A DNA stretch of 48,956 nucleotides, taken from contig NZ_JAJKBJ010000023.1 of the NCBI RefSeq assembly GCF_023618015.1, positions 1 to 48,956 on the forward strand, read 5' to 3'. The stretch's first letter is position 1, and the number at the start of each line of letters is the position of its first letter. Origin of the DNA: Legionella maioricensis (lineage in GTDB: Bacteria; Pseudomonadota; Gammaproteobacteria; Legionellales; Legionellaceae). Shown piece by piece: positions 1 through 9,047 of this stretch. Under the pieces are notes generated by a model that was given only the letters and a program-made list of their open reading frames with translations, did no database searches and had not been told where the DNA came from. The position numbers and the translations under genes were made by a program.

Positions 1-193
1 AAATCAATTAGTTAGAATGCCTTAATTTACATGATGTTATAGAAAAATTAGTGACTAACAAAAAAATCGATTTATTGGCTACAGCCTAGTCTAGTAAAGG
101 GTTTTATGGGTGTGCCGGGAAATTTCGTACCTTCCTGAAAAGAACCCCGTTAAGGGAGAAGGGTTGGGGATCAAGTGACACTTTCTCGAGTGA

Positions 194-246
194 GTCCGCG
201 GGATCCAGAGCTTTAGTATAGAGCTAGATCAGTGGATCCCTCGGAC
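194..246. repeat. imperfect inverted repeat (REP-like)
   Basis: Two 14-base arms (194-207 and 233-246) pair at 13 of 14 positions, each containing GGATCC, around a 25-base loop. A looser relative with TTTAGTA and GGATCC words lies near 34110-34195, which suggests a dispersed repeat family. I see no gene in the remaining bases of 1-296. Confidence 0.55.
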
Positions 247-296
247 CGTACAGCGTTGTTAGAAGAGCATTTCCGCATTAATGGCTTTATTAGAAA

Positions 297-2108
297 CTAT
301 TGTTGCATCGAGGGTGTATCACATTCTATTGACGCTTCAAAAGGATCTAAATTGCAGTTATCGAGTTGGGCCTGTTCAAGTGGCCTCTCAAGAGGTTTTT
401 CTTTATTAAAAAAGTCATATTCATTCCATAATGATTCAAATTCACAGCTTTGGCGAGGTCGTTTGTTATTACCTTGCAAAAAGAAGTTGCTTTTTACAGA
501 GGAAGAATAATTATTTGCACTTTGATCTAAACCTTTATTTATTGCTATAACTCTTAGTTCTAGCTTAGGTAGTATGATTTTGAGTATAACTTCATGATAG
601 TTTGCTTTTAATGCATTGATTAACTGATCATACTTTTCTGCCTTAATGGTTGTTAGATGATAACTTTCTTTTATAGTAACCCCCTCAACTTTAATGATTT
701 TATTGGTTAGTTTAAACAGTGTTAGCGGACTATAACCCGTGATCTCATGGCGACATATTTCCAGGCAAAATAGGTTATGTAATATTTGCAGCTTGATATT
801 ATTTACCCAACGAAGGTCTTCCATAGTAATTTTCCGGGCTTTTTCGACATAGGGTTTTACCTTTAGGGCTTCATTAGCATAAATGTTTTTGTTTTTTATA
901 AGTGTATTATAAAAGTTATTTTTATAGGCTGTTGCTATGGGTTGATTGAGATTGACATTAATCATATGGCGATAAGCACTATTTGGAGTGGATATGATTT
1001 TAAATAACGTATCAACGGCTTCATCCATAAATTTTGTTTCAAATTCCTGCAGTTGTAATTTTGAAATTTCATTAGGGAATAATTCTGTTTGCAATACTTC
1101 TGCTAATTCCGATTCAATATATTGTATTTCTTCTTCTTCTCCTGCTGTTCCTATTAATTGAAGTGGGTATGTCCCTAGGATAGGATGCTCTAATATGTGC
1201 CTCACATGATCCGGGTTTAATTTTAAAAAATTAGGACCCCAGCAGCACTCAGTATCGATTTGAACAACTGTGGCTATTCCCTTCTCGGGGTCAATCGCCA
1301 CACCCCAATTACCTGGATTATTATCTGTATTAACCAGGAAATGATTTAACATGTTTGCTGCCCCAAATCCTTTGAGAGTATATTTGGTGGACTCAGGGGT
1401 GTGGCCTCCGTTTGATGTTACAATTTCTTTAATTTGCTCCTGACTGAGATGTAATTGAGTCTCATCCTTATTTTTAATGGCGTTTATTTTTTCTTCAAAT
1501 AACTTGAAATCAACAATTTTTGCTTTTTCATATTCCCCATCATGCTTAATATAATACAGTTCCTGAGTATCGTTCGTTTTAATAAATATATAGCTGTTTT
1601 TGTATTGTGCAGGAGATTCAGGTAGTTTGGACATCAAATGGAAGTCACACCCTACAGGATAAACCAATTGATTTTCATCAATATAAAAACCGTTATCAAT
1701 TAAAATATCAGCGGAATTAAAATTGGGTATATTTTTTGATGCTGTATAAAAATTGAGAGATAGGTCAATCGCATAGGTCACAACAGGTTGTAAATCATTA
1801 CCTAATTTGTGATATAAAGTTCCTGCAAGAGACGTTAGCATGGCGTGTAATTTGTTTTTAGAATGATTGCTCTCAAAACCAAATAATTCATTTTTATGGA
1901 ACAGTTTAGGTATAGATCGTATACCCTCTTGATCATTTTTGAAGGTTACAATAGAAAAGTGCCATGCCCCATCTTTATCGGCTACCAAAAAATTAATTTT
2001 TCTACCGGAGTCTAAAAATTCAGCATATTCTTTTGGGTTAAGATCTGTTTCATAATTTTCAGGTAGTACATTTTCGTTAAATTGGAGTTTTATTAACATA
2101 TTATTCAT
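297..2108 (-). CDS. putative effector with kinase-like catalytic loop
   Basis: This 603-residue protein has no signal peptide or membrane segment. Around residues 255-290 it reads LVNTDNNPGNWGV followed by VVQIDTE. That resembles the catalytic loop (D-x4-N, about D262 and N267) and the metal-binding Asp (about D286) of PI-kinase/HipA-like folds. A Lys in TLKGFG a few residues before the loop is noted but is not assigned a role. Residues about 170-200 (NSYIFIKTNDTQELYYI) resemble a beta-rich segment found in two other putative effectors of this window. The C-terminal tail is polar and acidic, which would suit a Dot/Icm substrate. The kinase assignment rests on motif spacing only, so the substrate is unknown. 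It stands alone, more than 200 bases from the next gene. Confidence 0.6.
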   Translation of the reverse strand: MNNMLIKLQFNENVLPENYETDLNPKEYAEFLDSGRKINFLVADKDGAWHFSIVTFKNDQEGIRSIPKLFHKNELFGFESNHSKNKLHAMLTSLAGTLYHKLGNDLQPVVTYAIDLSLNFYTASKNIPNFNSADILIDNGFYIDENQLVYPVGCDFHLMSKLPESPAQYKNSYIFIKTNDTQELYYIKHDGEYEKAKIVDFKLFEEKINAIKNKDETQLHLSQEQIKEIVTSNGGHTPESTKYTLKGFGAANMLNHFLVNTDNNPGNWGVAIDPEKGIATVVQIDTECCWGPNFLKLNPDHVRHILEHPILGTYPLQLIGTAGEEEEIQYIESELAEVLQTELFPNEISKLQLQEFETKFMDEAVDTLFKIISTPNSAYRHMINVNLNQPIATAYKNNFYNTLIKNKNIYANEALKVKPYVEKARKITMEDLRWVNNIKLQILHNLFCLEICRHEITGYSPLTLFKLTNKIIKVEGVTIKESYHLTTIKAEKYDQLINALKANYHEVILKIILPKLELRVIAINKGLDQSANNYSSSVKSNFFLQGNNKRPRQSCEFESLWNEYDFFNKEKPLERPLEQAQLDNCNLDPFEASIECDTPSMQQ

Positions 2109-2310
2109 TCAACACTGATTAGAGGTCTTTAGATAATTCAAGTGAATTGTTAACAGGCCATGATATTAATAAGAGATTATACATAAGAACTATTATTTCC
2201 TATATTGATTCAAATAATATCATACTATCTTTTTTATGTTAATATTTGATTTATTTTATTCAACTATGTGCTTGATTAAGTGTAAAAAATAGTGGCTTTA
2301 ATCATTATTC

Positions 2311-3276
2311 TTATTTGAGAATTTTATATTCCATCAGAGTCAATAGTCCCGAGGTGGGATAAGTAGATGTTAGTTTAAATCCACTGGATTCAATCAATTC
2401 TTGCCAATTGGTAAGGGTTCGTTGACGTCCGCCAACCAGTACCATCATGATAATATCCATTGTTTTATTCGTATGGGGTAAGGGATCATTGGGTATGATT
2501 TGTTCGGCAATAATTAACGACGAATGGTTAGGCATATGAGTATAACATGCGTGTAAAACTTGTTTGATGACGGTTTCACTGTAATCATGCAATAGTGCCT
2601 TTACAAGATAACCATCGATGTGTTGTAAATTTTTAAGTTGATCATTTAATTCCTGGATGTTCAATTGAAAATTAATATCCAGATTGTGAATGAATACAGC
2701 AGGGTAGCGTGTATTTATTGCGTTGGTTAAGCCAGCGGTTTTGTTTCCAATATTGACCAGATGTTGATGCTGACCAAAATCATATCCCTGTGTTATGGCT
2801 TTATCATCGAAGGTTGAAAGTACGGCCAATCCTTTTTCATAATTTGTTTTAGTCTCCGCATGCTGGTCAAGATAATTAAAAAAATCGATTCCATGTTGAA
2901 GTTTGAAGGCTGAAACCCCTGTTTTGAGCTCCGTATCAAGATGAGCAAATGCTTGCCACCAGGATTCATCAACCATGCACAATACCTCTTTGATTGAATG
3001 AGCGTTATCTTGTTGTAAGGGATAAGATAATGAAGTAAGCGCATAAGAATCGTCAACTTTGGTAAATAAACCATATGCAGATAAGAAACTAAGGAGCCGG
3101 TCAAGCAACTCTGGGATTGTAGATGTTTTTTTAGCGATAATCCCTACGGGAGTTAGCTTATCAGACATATGATCTGCAATACCGAGTTTTGCAATCGCTT
3201 GTATTGATCTTGATACCACATAGTCACGCGACATAATGGCCAGTTGGATATGAGCTGGGGTTGATTCGACGTCCAT
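2311..3276 (-). CDS. SAM-dependent O-methyltransferase family protein (motif I altered)
   Basis: The 321-residue protein has the layout of plant/bacterial O-methyltransferases (Methyltransf_2, acetylserotonin methyltransferase-like). An N-terminal winged-helix dimerisation region (about 10-90, with ELLDRLLSFLSAYGLF) is followed by a Rossmann methyltransferase domain. The family landmark L-K-x-x-L-H-D-W appears as VKALLHDYSE. The SAM-binding glycine motif, normally D-x-G-G-G-x-G, reads VNIGNKTAG, so cofactor binding may be changed or lost. AAGGA lies 8 bases before the ATG, which supports this start. The substrate cannot be predicted and no pathway partner is adjacent. Confidence 0.8.
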   Translation of the reverse strand: MDVESTPAHIQLAIMSRDYVVSRSIQAIAKLGIADHMSDKLTPVGIIAKKTSTIPELLDRLLSFLSAYGLFTKVDDSYALTSLSYPLQQDNAHSIKEVLCMVDESWWQAFAHLDTELKTGVSAFKLQHGIDFFNYLDQHAETKTNYEKGLAVLSTFDDKAITQGYDFGQHQHLVNIGNKTAGLTNAINTRYPAVFIHNLDINFQLNIQELNDQLKNLQHIDGYLVKALLHDYSETVIKQVLHACYTHMPNHSSLIIAEQIIPNDPLPHTNKTMDIIMMVLVGGRQRTLTNWQELIESSGFKLTSTYPTSGLLTLMEYKILK

Positions 3277-3646
3277 ATCTAGTATCCTTATGAGTAAAAG
3301 AGAACTTCTTTAACGAGGCTTTGGCCATTATCATAAATGACCGCAAAGACGAGTTATTAACCATTCTTATAAAAATGACTAAAGTCCAGTTTAATTTGCC
3401 AAGCATTTTCTGGTCACAAATCGGGTAATTAAATATTAAAATTGGCCAATTAATGACATCCGTACTATGTGATTTATTTTGCGTGCAACTCATTGTTTGA
3501 ATCCGCCTTGAGTGCCCCACCCTCTTAATTAGTAAAGCAAAGTGTAAATATGATTACTTTTCTGGAACCCCTAGGATCTCATTAGCTATAATTAAAAGAA
3601 TTAGAAATTCGCATTTTACGTTGCTACTGCTGAATAAGGAAATATC
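3277..3646. other. intergenic gap, nothing recognised
   Basis: This 370-base AT-rich stretch lies between the divergent methyltransferase and the small rightward gene. It should hold both promoters, but I found no convincing hairpin, repeat or coding segment. The open frame on the minus strand here has no family resemblance and overlaps the methyltransferase start. Confidence 0.5.
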
Positions 3647-3880
3647 ATGCAATATATAACAGAAGAGAATATGCCGATTTTTCAGGAGGCGACACGGCTT
3701 AGAGATGAATCCATACGTCTGCATAAAGAATGGCTTGCTGAAGTTGAAGAGTCAAATAAAGGTAGAACTTCATTTGAAGATACCGAACCCAAATTTAATG
3801 AATATCTTGCTGCAACAAAGAAATGGAAGGATTTTCAAGATGTGCATGCTGAAATACTTTTAGCAAAAGTGCAAAATTAA
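3647..3880 (+). CDS. small charged hypothetical protein
   Basis: This encodes 77 residues, mostly helical and rich in Glu and Lys (for example RLHKEWLAEVEESNKG), with no signal peptide or membrane segment. AAGGA lies 7 bases before the ATG, and the reading frame is clean and not a shadow of another gene. I do not recognise a family. It is followed by about 90 non-coding bases and then the convergent toxin-antitoxin pair. It is probably a real gene of unknown function. Confidence 0.6.
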   Translation: MQYITEENMPIFQEATRLRDESIRLHKEWLAEVEESNKGRTSFEDTEPKFNEYLAATKKWKDFQDVHAEILLAKVQN

Positions 3881-3968
3881 ATTAGAGGGAATAACTTTGG
3901 GTCTAATTAAAAAATTTACTAGGTTTAGTAATTCAGACTTAGGTTTTGGGTTCAAACAATAACTGTTA

Positions 3969-4271
3969 CTAACTTGTTTTATGCAGCGCATTAATAACAG
4001 CCGTAGGGTTACTCGCAATAACTGTTAAATAGGCTCTCGCGGATGATTCTGGTGTGCGCTCGCCCCGCTCCCATTTTTCTAATGTCCTCACACTAAACCC
4101 AAATTCTTCACAAAATTTTTGTCGGCTCATATGCATTTTCTTTCTAATAGCCATAACATCTACTTGAGTAGGAACTAATACTTCATGTGTAACCGCGCCT
4201 TTTTTGTTCCCTTTAGCGTACTCAAGAGCCTCCATTGCCCCACGGATTAAACTTTCACCCAAATCACTCAT
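3969..4271 (-). CDS. HTH antitoxin, NadS/HigA-like
   Basis: This 100-residue antitoxin partners the toxin encoded upstream. The C-terminal half is a helix-turn-helix of XRE type (MSRQKFCEEFGFSVRTLEKW), typical of the NadS/HigA antitoxins paired with RelE/HigB-2 toxins. I chose the ATG at 4271 because GGGGAG sits 7 bases before it; ATGs at 4277 and 4286 are too close to or ahead of that site. The gene starts just inside the distance of the toxin stop (4264-4266), giving overlap and probable translational coupling. The HTH probably binds the palindrome at 4657-4683 and represses the pair. Confidence 0.88.
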   Translation of the reverse strand: MSDLGESLIRGAMEALEYAKGNKKGAVTHEVLVPTQVDVMAIRKKMHMSRQKFCEEFGFSVRTLEKWERGERTPESSARAYLTVIASNPTAVINALHKTS

Positions 4272-4629
4272 GTTCATTCTCCCCATAAACCTTAACAATA
4301 GTTTTGATAATGGTTTTCAATATATTCTTTTCACTTTCGGTAATATTTTCCTTTTGATTTTTTCCGTAAGCGGTAAACAAAAAAATAGGCATATTTTGAT
4401 TATGGTAATAATATATAACTCTTGCACCACCACTCTTACCTTGATTACTATCAGCTGTCCAACGAATCTTTCTAGCCCCGCCAGTTCCAGAAATAAGATT
4501 TCCTTCTGTCGGATTTTGAGCAATATGACTTATAAAGTCATCTCTGCTTTTCTTATCCATACAAGATTCAGCCTGCTTTATATATTCTGCTGTTTCAACA
4601 ACAACTTGGGCTTTTTTTATTATTTTCAT
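4264..4629 (-). CDS. RelE/HigB-2-type mRNA interferase toxin
   Basis: The 121-residue protein has the RelE-superfamily signature of the HigB-2/StbE branch: GNLISGTGGARKIRW, then GKSGGARVIYYYHN, and MPIFLFTAYGKNQ near residues 80-95. Toxins of this family cut mRNA on the ribosome, and the following gene encodes the cognate antitoxin. The order toxin then antitoxin is normal for higBA-type pairs. The promoter's -10 lies only 6 bases before the ATG, so the transcript should have almost no leader. No truncation is visible. It is likely chromosomal stabilisation or stress cargo. Confidence 0.88.
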   Translation of the reverse strand: MKIIKKAQVVVETAEYIKQAESCMDKKSRDDFISHIAQNPTEGNLISGTGGARKIRWTADSNQGKSGGARVIYYYHNQNMPIFLFTAYGKNQKENITESEKNILKTIIKTIVKVYGENEHE

Positions 4630-4635
4630 AATTAA

Positions 4636-4683
4636 ATTATGACCCCAATAGGGTTGTTTGTCAACCCCAGTAGGGTTGACAAA
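4636..4683 (-). promoter_or_regulatory. toxin-antitoxin promoter and operator
   Basis: On the minus strand TTGACA (4664-4659), a 17-base spacer and CATAAT (4641-4636) form a good sigma-70 promoter. A perfect 11-base inverted repeat (TTTGTCAACCC / GGGTTGACAAA, 5-base centre) at 4657-4683 covers the -35. A further CCCCAATAGGGTTG at 4643-4656 repeats one half of the operator. Autorepression by the antitoxin or the toxin-antitoxin complex is the likely use. The -10 to ATG distance implies a leaderless toxin mRNA. Confidence 0.75.
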
Positions 4684-4741
4684 CCAAGAGCGTGTAATAT
4701 ATCATTTGTATTACGTAAATAAGGATTCCCTGCTTTTGAAA

Positions 4742-5487
4742 TAGCAAGCGTAGCCTTGATGCAGCGATAGCGTAATCAAGGTTTATTTATTTCTCTTTCT
4801 CAATTAATATTTCTACTCCAACCATTCAGGGAAATATATAAAATGGTGAATTACCGAAGAAGCTTCGTTCCGGGAGGAACGTTTTTCTTTACAGTGACCT
4901 TGAGAAATAGAAAATTAAGCGTGCTTGTAGACCAAATTCATTTATTAAAAGAAGCGGTTCAAAGGATTAAAACGCAACATCCTTTTCTTATCAAAGCTTA
5001 TGTAATTTTACCCGAACATCTTCATATAATTTGGCAGTTACCGCATGGGGATTCAAATTACTCTCAGCGATGGAAGAAAATCAAAGCGCTATTCTCAAAA
5101 TCTGTAAATAAGTCAACTTTTCCATTGATTAAAACACGACACAATGAATATTGTCTTTGGCAACGTCGGTTTTGGGAGCATACTATTAAAGACGAAACAG
5201 ATTTTGAACATCATGTGAATTATATTCACTATAATCCGCTCAAACATGGTTTGGTTGAATCCTTGCATCATTGGCCTCACTCTTCTTTTCATCATTATTT
5301 ACGAATTGGAAGATTACCCAAGAATTGAGCTGATTCAAGGTTTGAAGCTAGCCGAGGATTTGGAGAATGAAACCTTGATTTCGCTGCGCTGCATCAAGGC
5401 TACATTGGCTTGAATCCTCCTTCTATAGCTTTTAAGTGCCGCTGGCAATATTTTTTGTTGGGTCAAAATGACCCAACCTACTTGCTA
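4742..5487 (+). mobile_element. RAYT element, copy 1
   Basis: This 746-base unit is bounded by TAGCAAG at the left and its complement CTTGCTA at the right. It carries a hairpin near the left end (4754-4781, CCTTGAT...ATCAAGG), the transposase gene, a second hairpin after the gene (5373-5399, same arms) and a third (GTTGGGTCA-aaa-TGACCCAAC) near the right end. Copy 2 at 6560-7307 is nearly identical, which defines the limits. REP-type hairpins flanking a RAYT gene are the expected architecture. The right end interrupts what seems to be the 3' part of another gene. Confidence 0.8.
4843..5328 (+). CDS. REP-associated tyrosine transposase, nonsense-truncated at C terminus
   Basis: This is a Y1/IS200-like HUH transposase of the RAYT group, which acts on single-stranded REP hairpins. 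The HUH metal motif is H59-L-H61 (PEHLHIIW). The catalytic tyrosine is in NYIHYNP, at Y127 or Y130. Relative to copy 2 (6662-7189), a TGG codon has become TGA at 5326-5328. This removes the last 14 residues but leaves all catalytic residues. The ATG start is intact, whereas copy 2 has lost it, so neither copy is fully standard. Activity is possible but unproven. Confidence 0.85.
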   Translation: MVNYRRSFVPGGTFFFTVTLRNRKLSVLVDQIHLLKEAVQRIKTQHPFLIKAYVILPEHLHIIWQLPHGDSNYSQRWKKIKALFSKSVNKSTFPLIKTRHNEYCLWQRRFWEHTIKDETDFEHHVNYIHYNPLKHGLVESLHHWPHSSFHHYLRIGRLPKN

Positions 5488-5648
5488 CCCAGGATTTAAT
5501 TTATCGCCATGAGATCGGAAGGCTCTTTTACAATCTTGTAAACTATACGATGAAACAGATAGAATCACCGAGACCAGGTTTTCTTGCCAACAGGGATTTT
5601 GCACCACTGGAAGCCATTGGGGAACGTGATTTTTTAGAGACCATATGA
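5488..5648 (+). pseudogene. 3' remnant of an unidentified gene
   Basis: Immediately after the right end of RAYT copy 1, an open frame reads about 53 coding-like residues, including IGRLFYNLVNYTMKQI and GFLANRDFAPLEAIGERDF. It ends in a TGA that overlaps the ATG of the next transporter (ATGA), as in a translationally coupled operon. There is no suitable start at its 5' end; a Met at 5550 would give only 32 residues. I infer that element insertion or deletion removed the front of a gene co-transcribed with the transporter. I do not recognise the family. Confidence 0.5.
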
Positions 5649-6523
5649 ATAAAGTTAATAATCAAATGAGTGGATATATTGATGCAATGCTCTATGTGAT
5701 GCTTGCATCAATTGCCTTTGTCTTTCTTGATGATCTCTGTAGTGATGTTGAACCATTGACAGCTTTGTTTGTGATGAGTGGCATTGCAATATTTTGCTTC
5801 AATTTACTCTGTTTAAGAAATTTAAAAACGGTTTACGACGCTATTTTACAAAACCCATTTTTATTTTTAATGATGTCTACGGCTCTGGGATTAGATTGGC
5901 TATGCATGGTTTATGCGACCTATCTCTCCGATCCTTTTATCACCATGACATCACTTTTTATTTCCTCAGCTTTTTTAGGGTTTTTCAGCCTTTATCGAAA
6001 AAGCGGCACGTCCTCATATCGCTGGAGCATGCTAATTTTAGTAAGTTCTATTCTAATTTTATTTTTTAAATATGAAATACAAAAGCCAGGAAGCACCCTC
6101 TTTGGAATCTTGCTAGGAATCTTGGCTGGACTTGCTTTTTACATCTACATGCTAACATCCGAACAGCTATGCGCCCGTGCTAAATTAACGTCCATTCAAG
6201 TTCTGGCAACACGCTTTTGGGTATTGTTTATTGGTTCATCACTATTTATACATCTTGATACTCTCCATGCCGCCCTCAAAGATAATGCCCGTCCATTGAT
6301 TGCAGTAAGTATTGGTTCTTTAGTAATCCCTATTTTCTTTAACCAGCAGGCGATTCGGAAATTAGGAACTGCAACAACCTCTGTTATTATTAGTCTTGTC
6401 CCTATCACAACCTATTTAATCTATGCATTTTGGAATGGCAATTTAGTGTTCACAAATCTATTAATCGGCCTTGTTATTACCTCGGCCCTAGCGCTACCCC
6501 AAATAATTGGCGCACGTTCCTAA
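5645..6523 (+). CDS. EamA/DMT-family transporter
   Basis: This 292-residue inner-membrane protein has about ten hydrophobic helices arranged as two repeated halves, the pattern of EamA (drug/metabolite transporter) permeases. The second half has IAVSIGSLVIPIFFNQQAIRKLGTATTSVIISLVPI, split here as a loop plus helix typical of the family. The ATG overlaps the stop of the upstream remnant (ATGA), so it was probably the last gene of an operon whose first part is lost. The substrate is unknown; DMT members export amino acids, metabolites or drugs. Expression may now depend on a new promoter. Confidence 0.85.
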   Translation: MNKVNNQMSGYIDAMLYVMLASIAFVFLDDLCSDVEPLTALFVMSGIAIFCFNLLCLRNLKTVYDAILQNPFLFLMMSTALGLDWLCMVYATYLSDPFITMTSLFISSAFLGFFSLYRKSGTSSYRWSMLILVSSILILFFKYEIQKPGSTLFGILLGILAGLAFYIYMLTSEQLCARAKLTSIQVLATRFWVLFIGSSLFIHLDTLHAALKDNARPLIAVSIGSLVIPIFFNQQAIRKLGTATTSVIISLVPITTYLIYAFWNGNLVFTNLLIGLVITSALALPQIIGARS

Positions 6524-6559
6524 CACTTTCTTTATTTCAAATAAATTTAAATCAAATCT

Positions 6560-7307
6560 TAGCAAGCGTAGCCTTGATGCAGCGATAGCGTAATCAAGGT
6601 TTATTTATTTCTCTTTCTCTATTAATATTTCTACTCCAACCATTCAGGGAAATATATAAAATTGGTGAATTACCGAAGAAGCTTCGTTCCGGGAGGAACG
6701 TTTTTCTTTACAGTGACCTTGAGAAATAGAAAATCAAGCGTGCTGGTAGACCAAATTCATTTATTAAAAGAAGCGGTTCAAAGGGTTAAAACGCAATATC
6801 CTTTTCTTATCAAAGCTTATGTAATTTTACCCGAACATCTTCATATGATTTGGCAGTTACCGCATGGGGATTCAAATTATTCTCAGCGATGGAAGAAAAT
6901 CAAAGCACTATTCTCAAAATCTGTAAATAAGTCAACTTTTCCATTGATTAAAACACGACACAATGAATATTGTCTTTGGCAACGTCGGTTTTGGGAGCAT
7001 ACTATAAAAGACGAAACAGATTTTGAACATCACGTGAATTATATTCACTATAATCCGCTCAAACATGATTTGGTTGAATCCTTGCATCATTGGCCTCATT
7101 CTTCTTTTCATCATTATTTACGAATTGGAAGATTACCTAGGAATTGGGCTGATTCGAGGTTTGAAACTAGCAGAGGATTTGGAGAATGAAACCTTGATTT
7201 CGCTGCGCTGCATCAAGGCTACATTGGCTTGAATCCTCCTTCTATAGCTTTTGGTGCCGCTGGCAATATTTTTTGTTGGGTCAAAATGACCCAACTTACT
7301 TGCTTAA
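6560..7307 (+). mobile_element. RAYT element, copy 2
   Basis: This 748-base unit has the same ends and hairpins as copy 1: left hairpin 6572-6599, post-gene hairpin 7192-7218, and right-end hairpin with GTTGGGTCA arms. The right terminus reads CTTGCTTA instead of CTTGCTA. The two copies bracket the DMT transporter in direct orientation, about 1.8 kb apart, and could recombine to delete it. The few differences from copy 1 suggest recent duplication. Confidence 0.8.
6662..7189 (+). CDS. REP-associated tyrosine transposase, start codon altered
   Basis: The 175-residue RAYT transposase is nearly identical to copy 1 and carries the full C terminus (WADSRFETSRGFGE). The HLH metal motif and the NYIHYNP tyrosine motif are present. 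An extra T turns the ATG of copy 1 into ATTG, so translation must begin at TTG (6662) or the following GTG (6665). This may lower expression. The last 14 residues missing in copy 1 include several charged residues of unknown role. The gene is co-oriented with the transporter before it but belongs to its own element. Confidence 0.82.
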   Translation: MVNYRRSFVPGGTFFFTVTLRNRKSSVLVDQIHLLKEAVQRVKTQYPFLIKAYVILPEHLHMIWQLPHGDSNYSQRWKKIKALFSKSVNKSTFPLIKTRHNEYCLWQRRFWEHTIKDETDFEHHVNYIHYNPLKHDLVESLHHWPHSSFHHYLRIGRLPRNWADSRFETSRGFGE

Positions 7308-7397
7308 CGATTGCAAAAGAACTTCCGGTCGAAAGGGCCCCTCCATAATTGAAGATAATTTCCTAAAACTCATTTGCGAAGCGTAAATCGATATAGT

Positions 7398-9047
7398 TCA
7401 TGTTTTATATTTTGAGGTGGAACAGCATTTAAGTGTTTCAGGAAATGTTTTAAAAAGACGCTTTTTTTCTAATAAACGAAGCATATTAACTTTTATAAGC
7501 TTTCGACGCACGGCTACATTAGCTTCACACATATAAACTTTTATACCACGATTATGAAACTGCTCCACCAATTCGCGCAATATTGTCAATCCCGTCATAT
7601 CCATAAAAGGAACGCTCTTTAAACGTAAAATAATCACTGAAGGATCGGTATGAGTCACTGCCAAGGCTCGTTCAATTTTCTCAGCTGCACCAAAAAATAG
7701 CGGTCCTTGAATTGTATAAACTAAAAGATCTTCGGGTAGTTTAATATCATGTTCATTGATTTCGTTTTGAAAATGTATCGAAGAATGAGTTTCTACAACA
7801 ATAGCTTGGTTCATTCGTCGAATAAAAAGTAGAATGGCGAGAATTACGCCCGTATTAACAGCAACAACTAAGTCAGTGAATATGGTCAGAAAAAAAGTAA
7901 CTAACAAAATTGTAACATCGTATTGCGGTGCACGCTTTATGGTGTAAATGAAATGTGGAATATCACTCATATTAAATGCAACTACAAACAAAATTGCCGC
8001 CAAAGTACATAATGGAATTGCTGAAGCAAATGGTGCTAAAAATATAATTATTAATAATAATGTTATCGAATGAACAATAGCGGCCAGTGGGCTATTTCCG
8101 CCATTTCGAATATTAGTAGCAGTTCTAGCAATCGCTCCTGTAGCGGCAAAGCCAGCGAATAGAGGTGCTATAAGATTCGCTAAACCTTGTCCAATAAGTT
8201 CTTGATTCGCATCATGGCGTGTATTAGACATGCCATCAGCAGCCGTAGCTGATAATAGCGACTCAATGGCACCCAATAAGGCAATAGTAAAGGCTGGACC
8301 AATTAATTGAGAAATTAATTGAATAGATAAGTTTGGCAATTGAAACGAGGGTAATGCCGATGAAATAGTTCCAAATGCACTTCCTAAGGTTGAAATGCCT
8401 TTAAATTGAAAAATTGTTTGCATCAAAGTAGCTATGACTAGCGCAATAAGGGGCCCTGGAATACGTTTTAAAAATCGAGGAGCTAGCAAAATCAATGCTA
8501 AGCTCATCATGGCCATTCCTGTTGTAGTCAAACTTAAATGCGGTAATGCCATTAAAAGTGAGTATATTTTCTGATAAAAAGGGGCATCCAAGGGTAATGA
8601 AACCGATAACCCAAAAAAATCTTTCCACTCGCCAACAAAAATAATAACACCAATTCCAGAAGTAAATCCTACAATCACTGGATCAGGAATAAATTTAATG
8701 ACATCACCCAGTTTTGTTAGCCCCATGAGGATGAGTATTCCTCCAGCCAAAAGAGTAGCTATTTGTAACCCACTTATCCCATATTTAGCAGTAATGCTCG
8801 CTAAGATAACAACAAATGCTCCTGTGGGGCCTGCAATTTGAACGCGTGTACCTCCAAATAATCCAACAATAAAACCAGCAATGATAGCTGTATATAAGCC
8901 CTGTTGTGGTGGTACGCCAGAGGCTATCGCAAAAGCCATCGCTAATGGAAGCGCAACCACACCAACAATAAGTCCAGCGATTAGATTAGGCAGCCAATTT
9001 TTAAACCCTAACAAACCCGTACGATACGCTTCATAAATGGCAATCAT
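7398..9047 (-). CDS. SulP/SLC26-family anion transporter with STAS domain
   Basis: This 549-residue transporter has a multi-helix SulP membrane domain (about 15-410) with the family's N-terminal signature ([20 protein letters not shown]). A cytoplasmic STAS domain follows (about 430-540, with [20 protein letters not shown]). SulP proteins move sulfate, bicarbonate or other anions, and the STAS domain regulates transport. The length and domain order are normal. Its ATG overlaps the stop of the upstream PhnA-like gene (ATGA), so the two are co-transcribed and probably translationally coupled. Which anion is moved cannot be told from sequence. Confidence 0.92.
   Translation of the reverse strand: MIAIYEAYRTGLLGFKNWLPNLIAGLIVGVVALPLAMAFAIASGVPPQQGLYTAIIAGFIVGLFGGTRVQIAGPTGAFVVILASITAKYGISGLQIATLLAGGILILMGLTKLGDVIKFIPDPVIVGFTSGIGVIIFVGEWKDFFGLSVSLPLDAPFYQKIYSLLMALPHLSLTTTGMAMMSLALILLAPRFLKRIPGPLIALVIATLMQTIFQFKGISTLGSAFGTISSALPSFQLPNLSIQLISQLIGPAFTIALLGAIESLLSATAADGMSNTRHDANQELIGQGLANLIAPLFAGFAATGAIARTATNIRNGGNSPLAAIVHSITLLLIIIFLAPFASAIPLCTLAAILFVVAFNMSDIPHFIYTIKRAPQYDVTILLVTFFLTIFTDLVVAVNTGVILAILLFIRRMNQAIVVETHSSIHFQNEINEHDIKLPEDLLVYTIQGPLFFGAAEKIERALAVTHTDPSVIILRLKSVPFMDMTGLTILRELVEQFHNRGIKVYMCEANVAVRRKLIKVNMLRLLEKKRLFKTFPETLKCCSTSKYKT

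Noticed and set aside
232..510. 92-residue open frame on the plus strand
   Set aside because: It overlaps the end of the 603-residue gene antisense, has no family resemblance and begins inside the inverted repeat.
3224..3520. 98-residue open frame on the minus strand
   Set aside because: It overlaps the methyltransferase start in another frame and has random-looking composition and no ribosome site.
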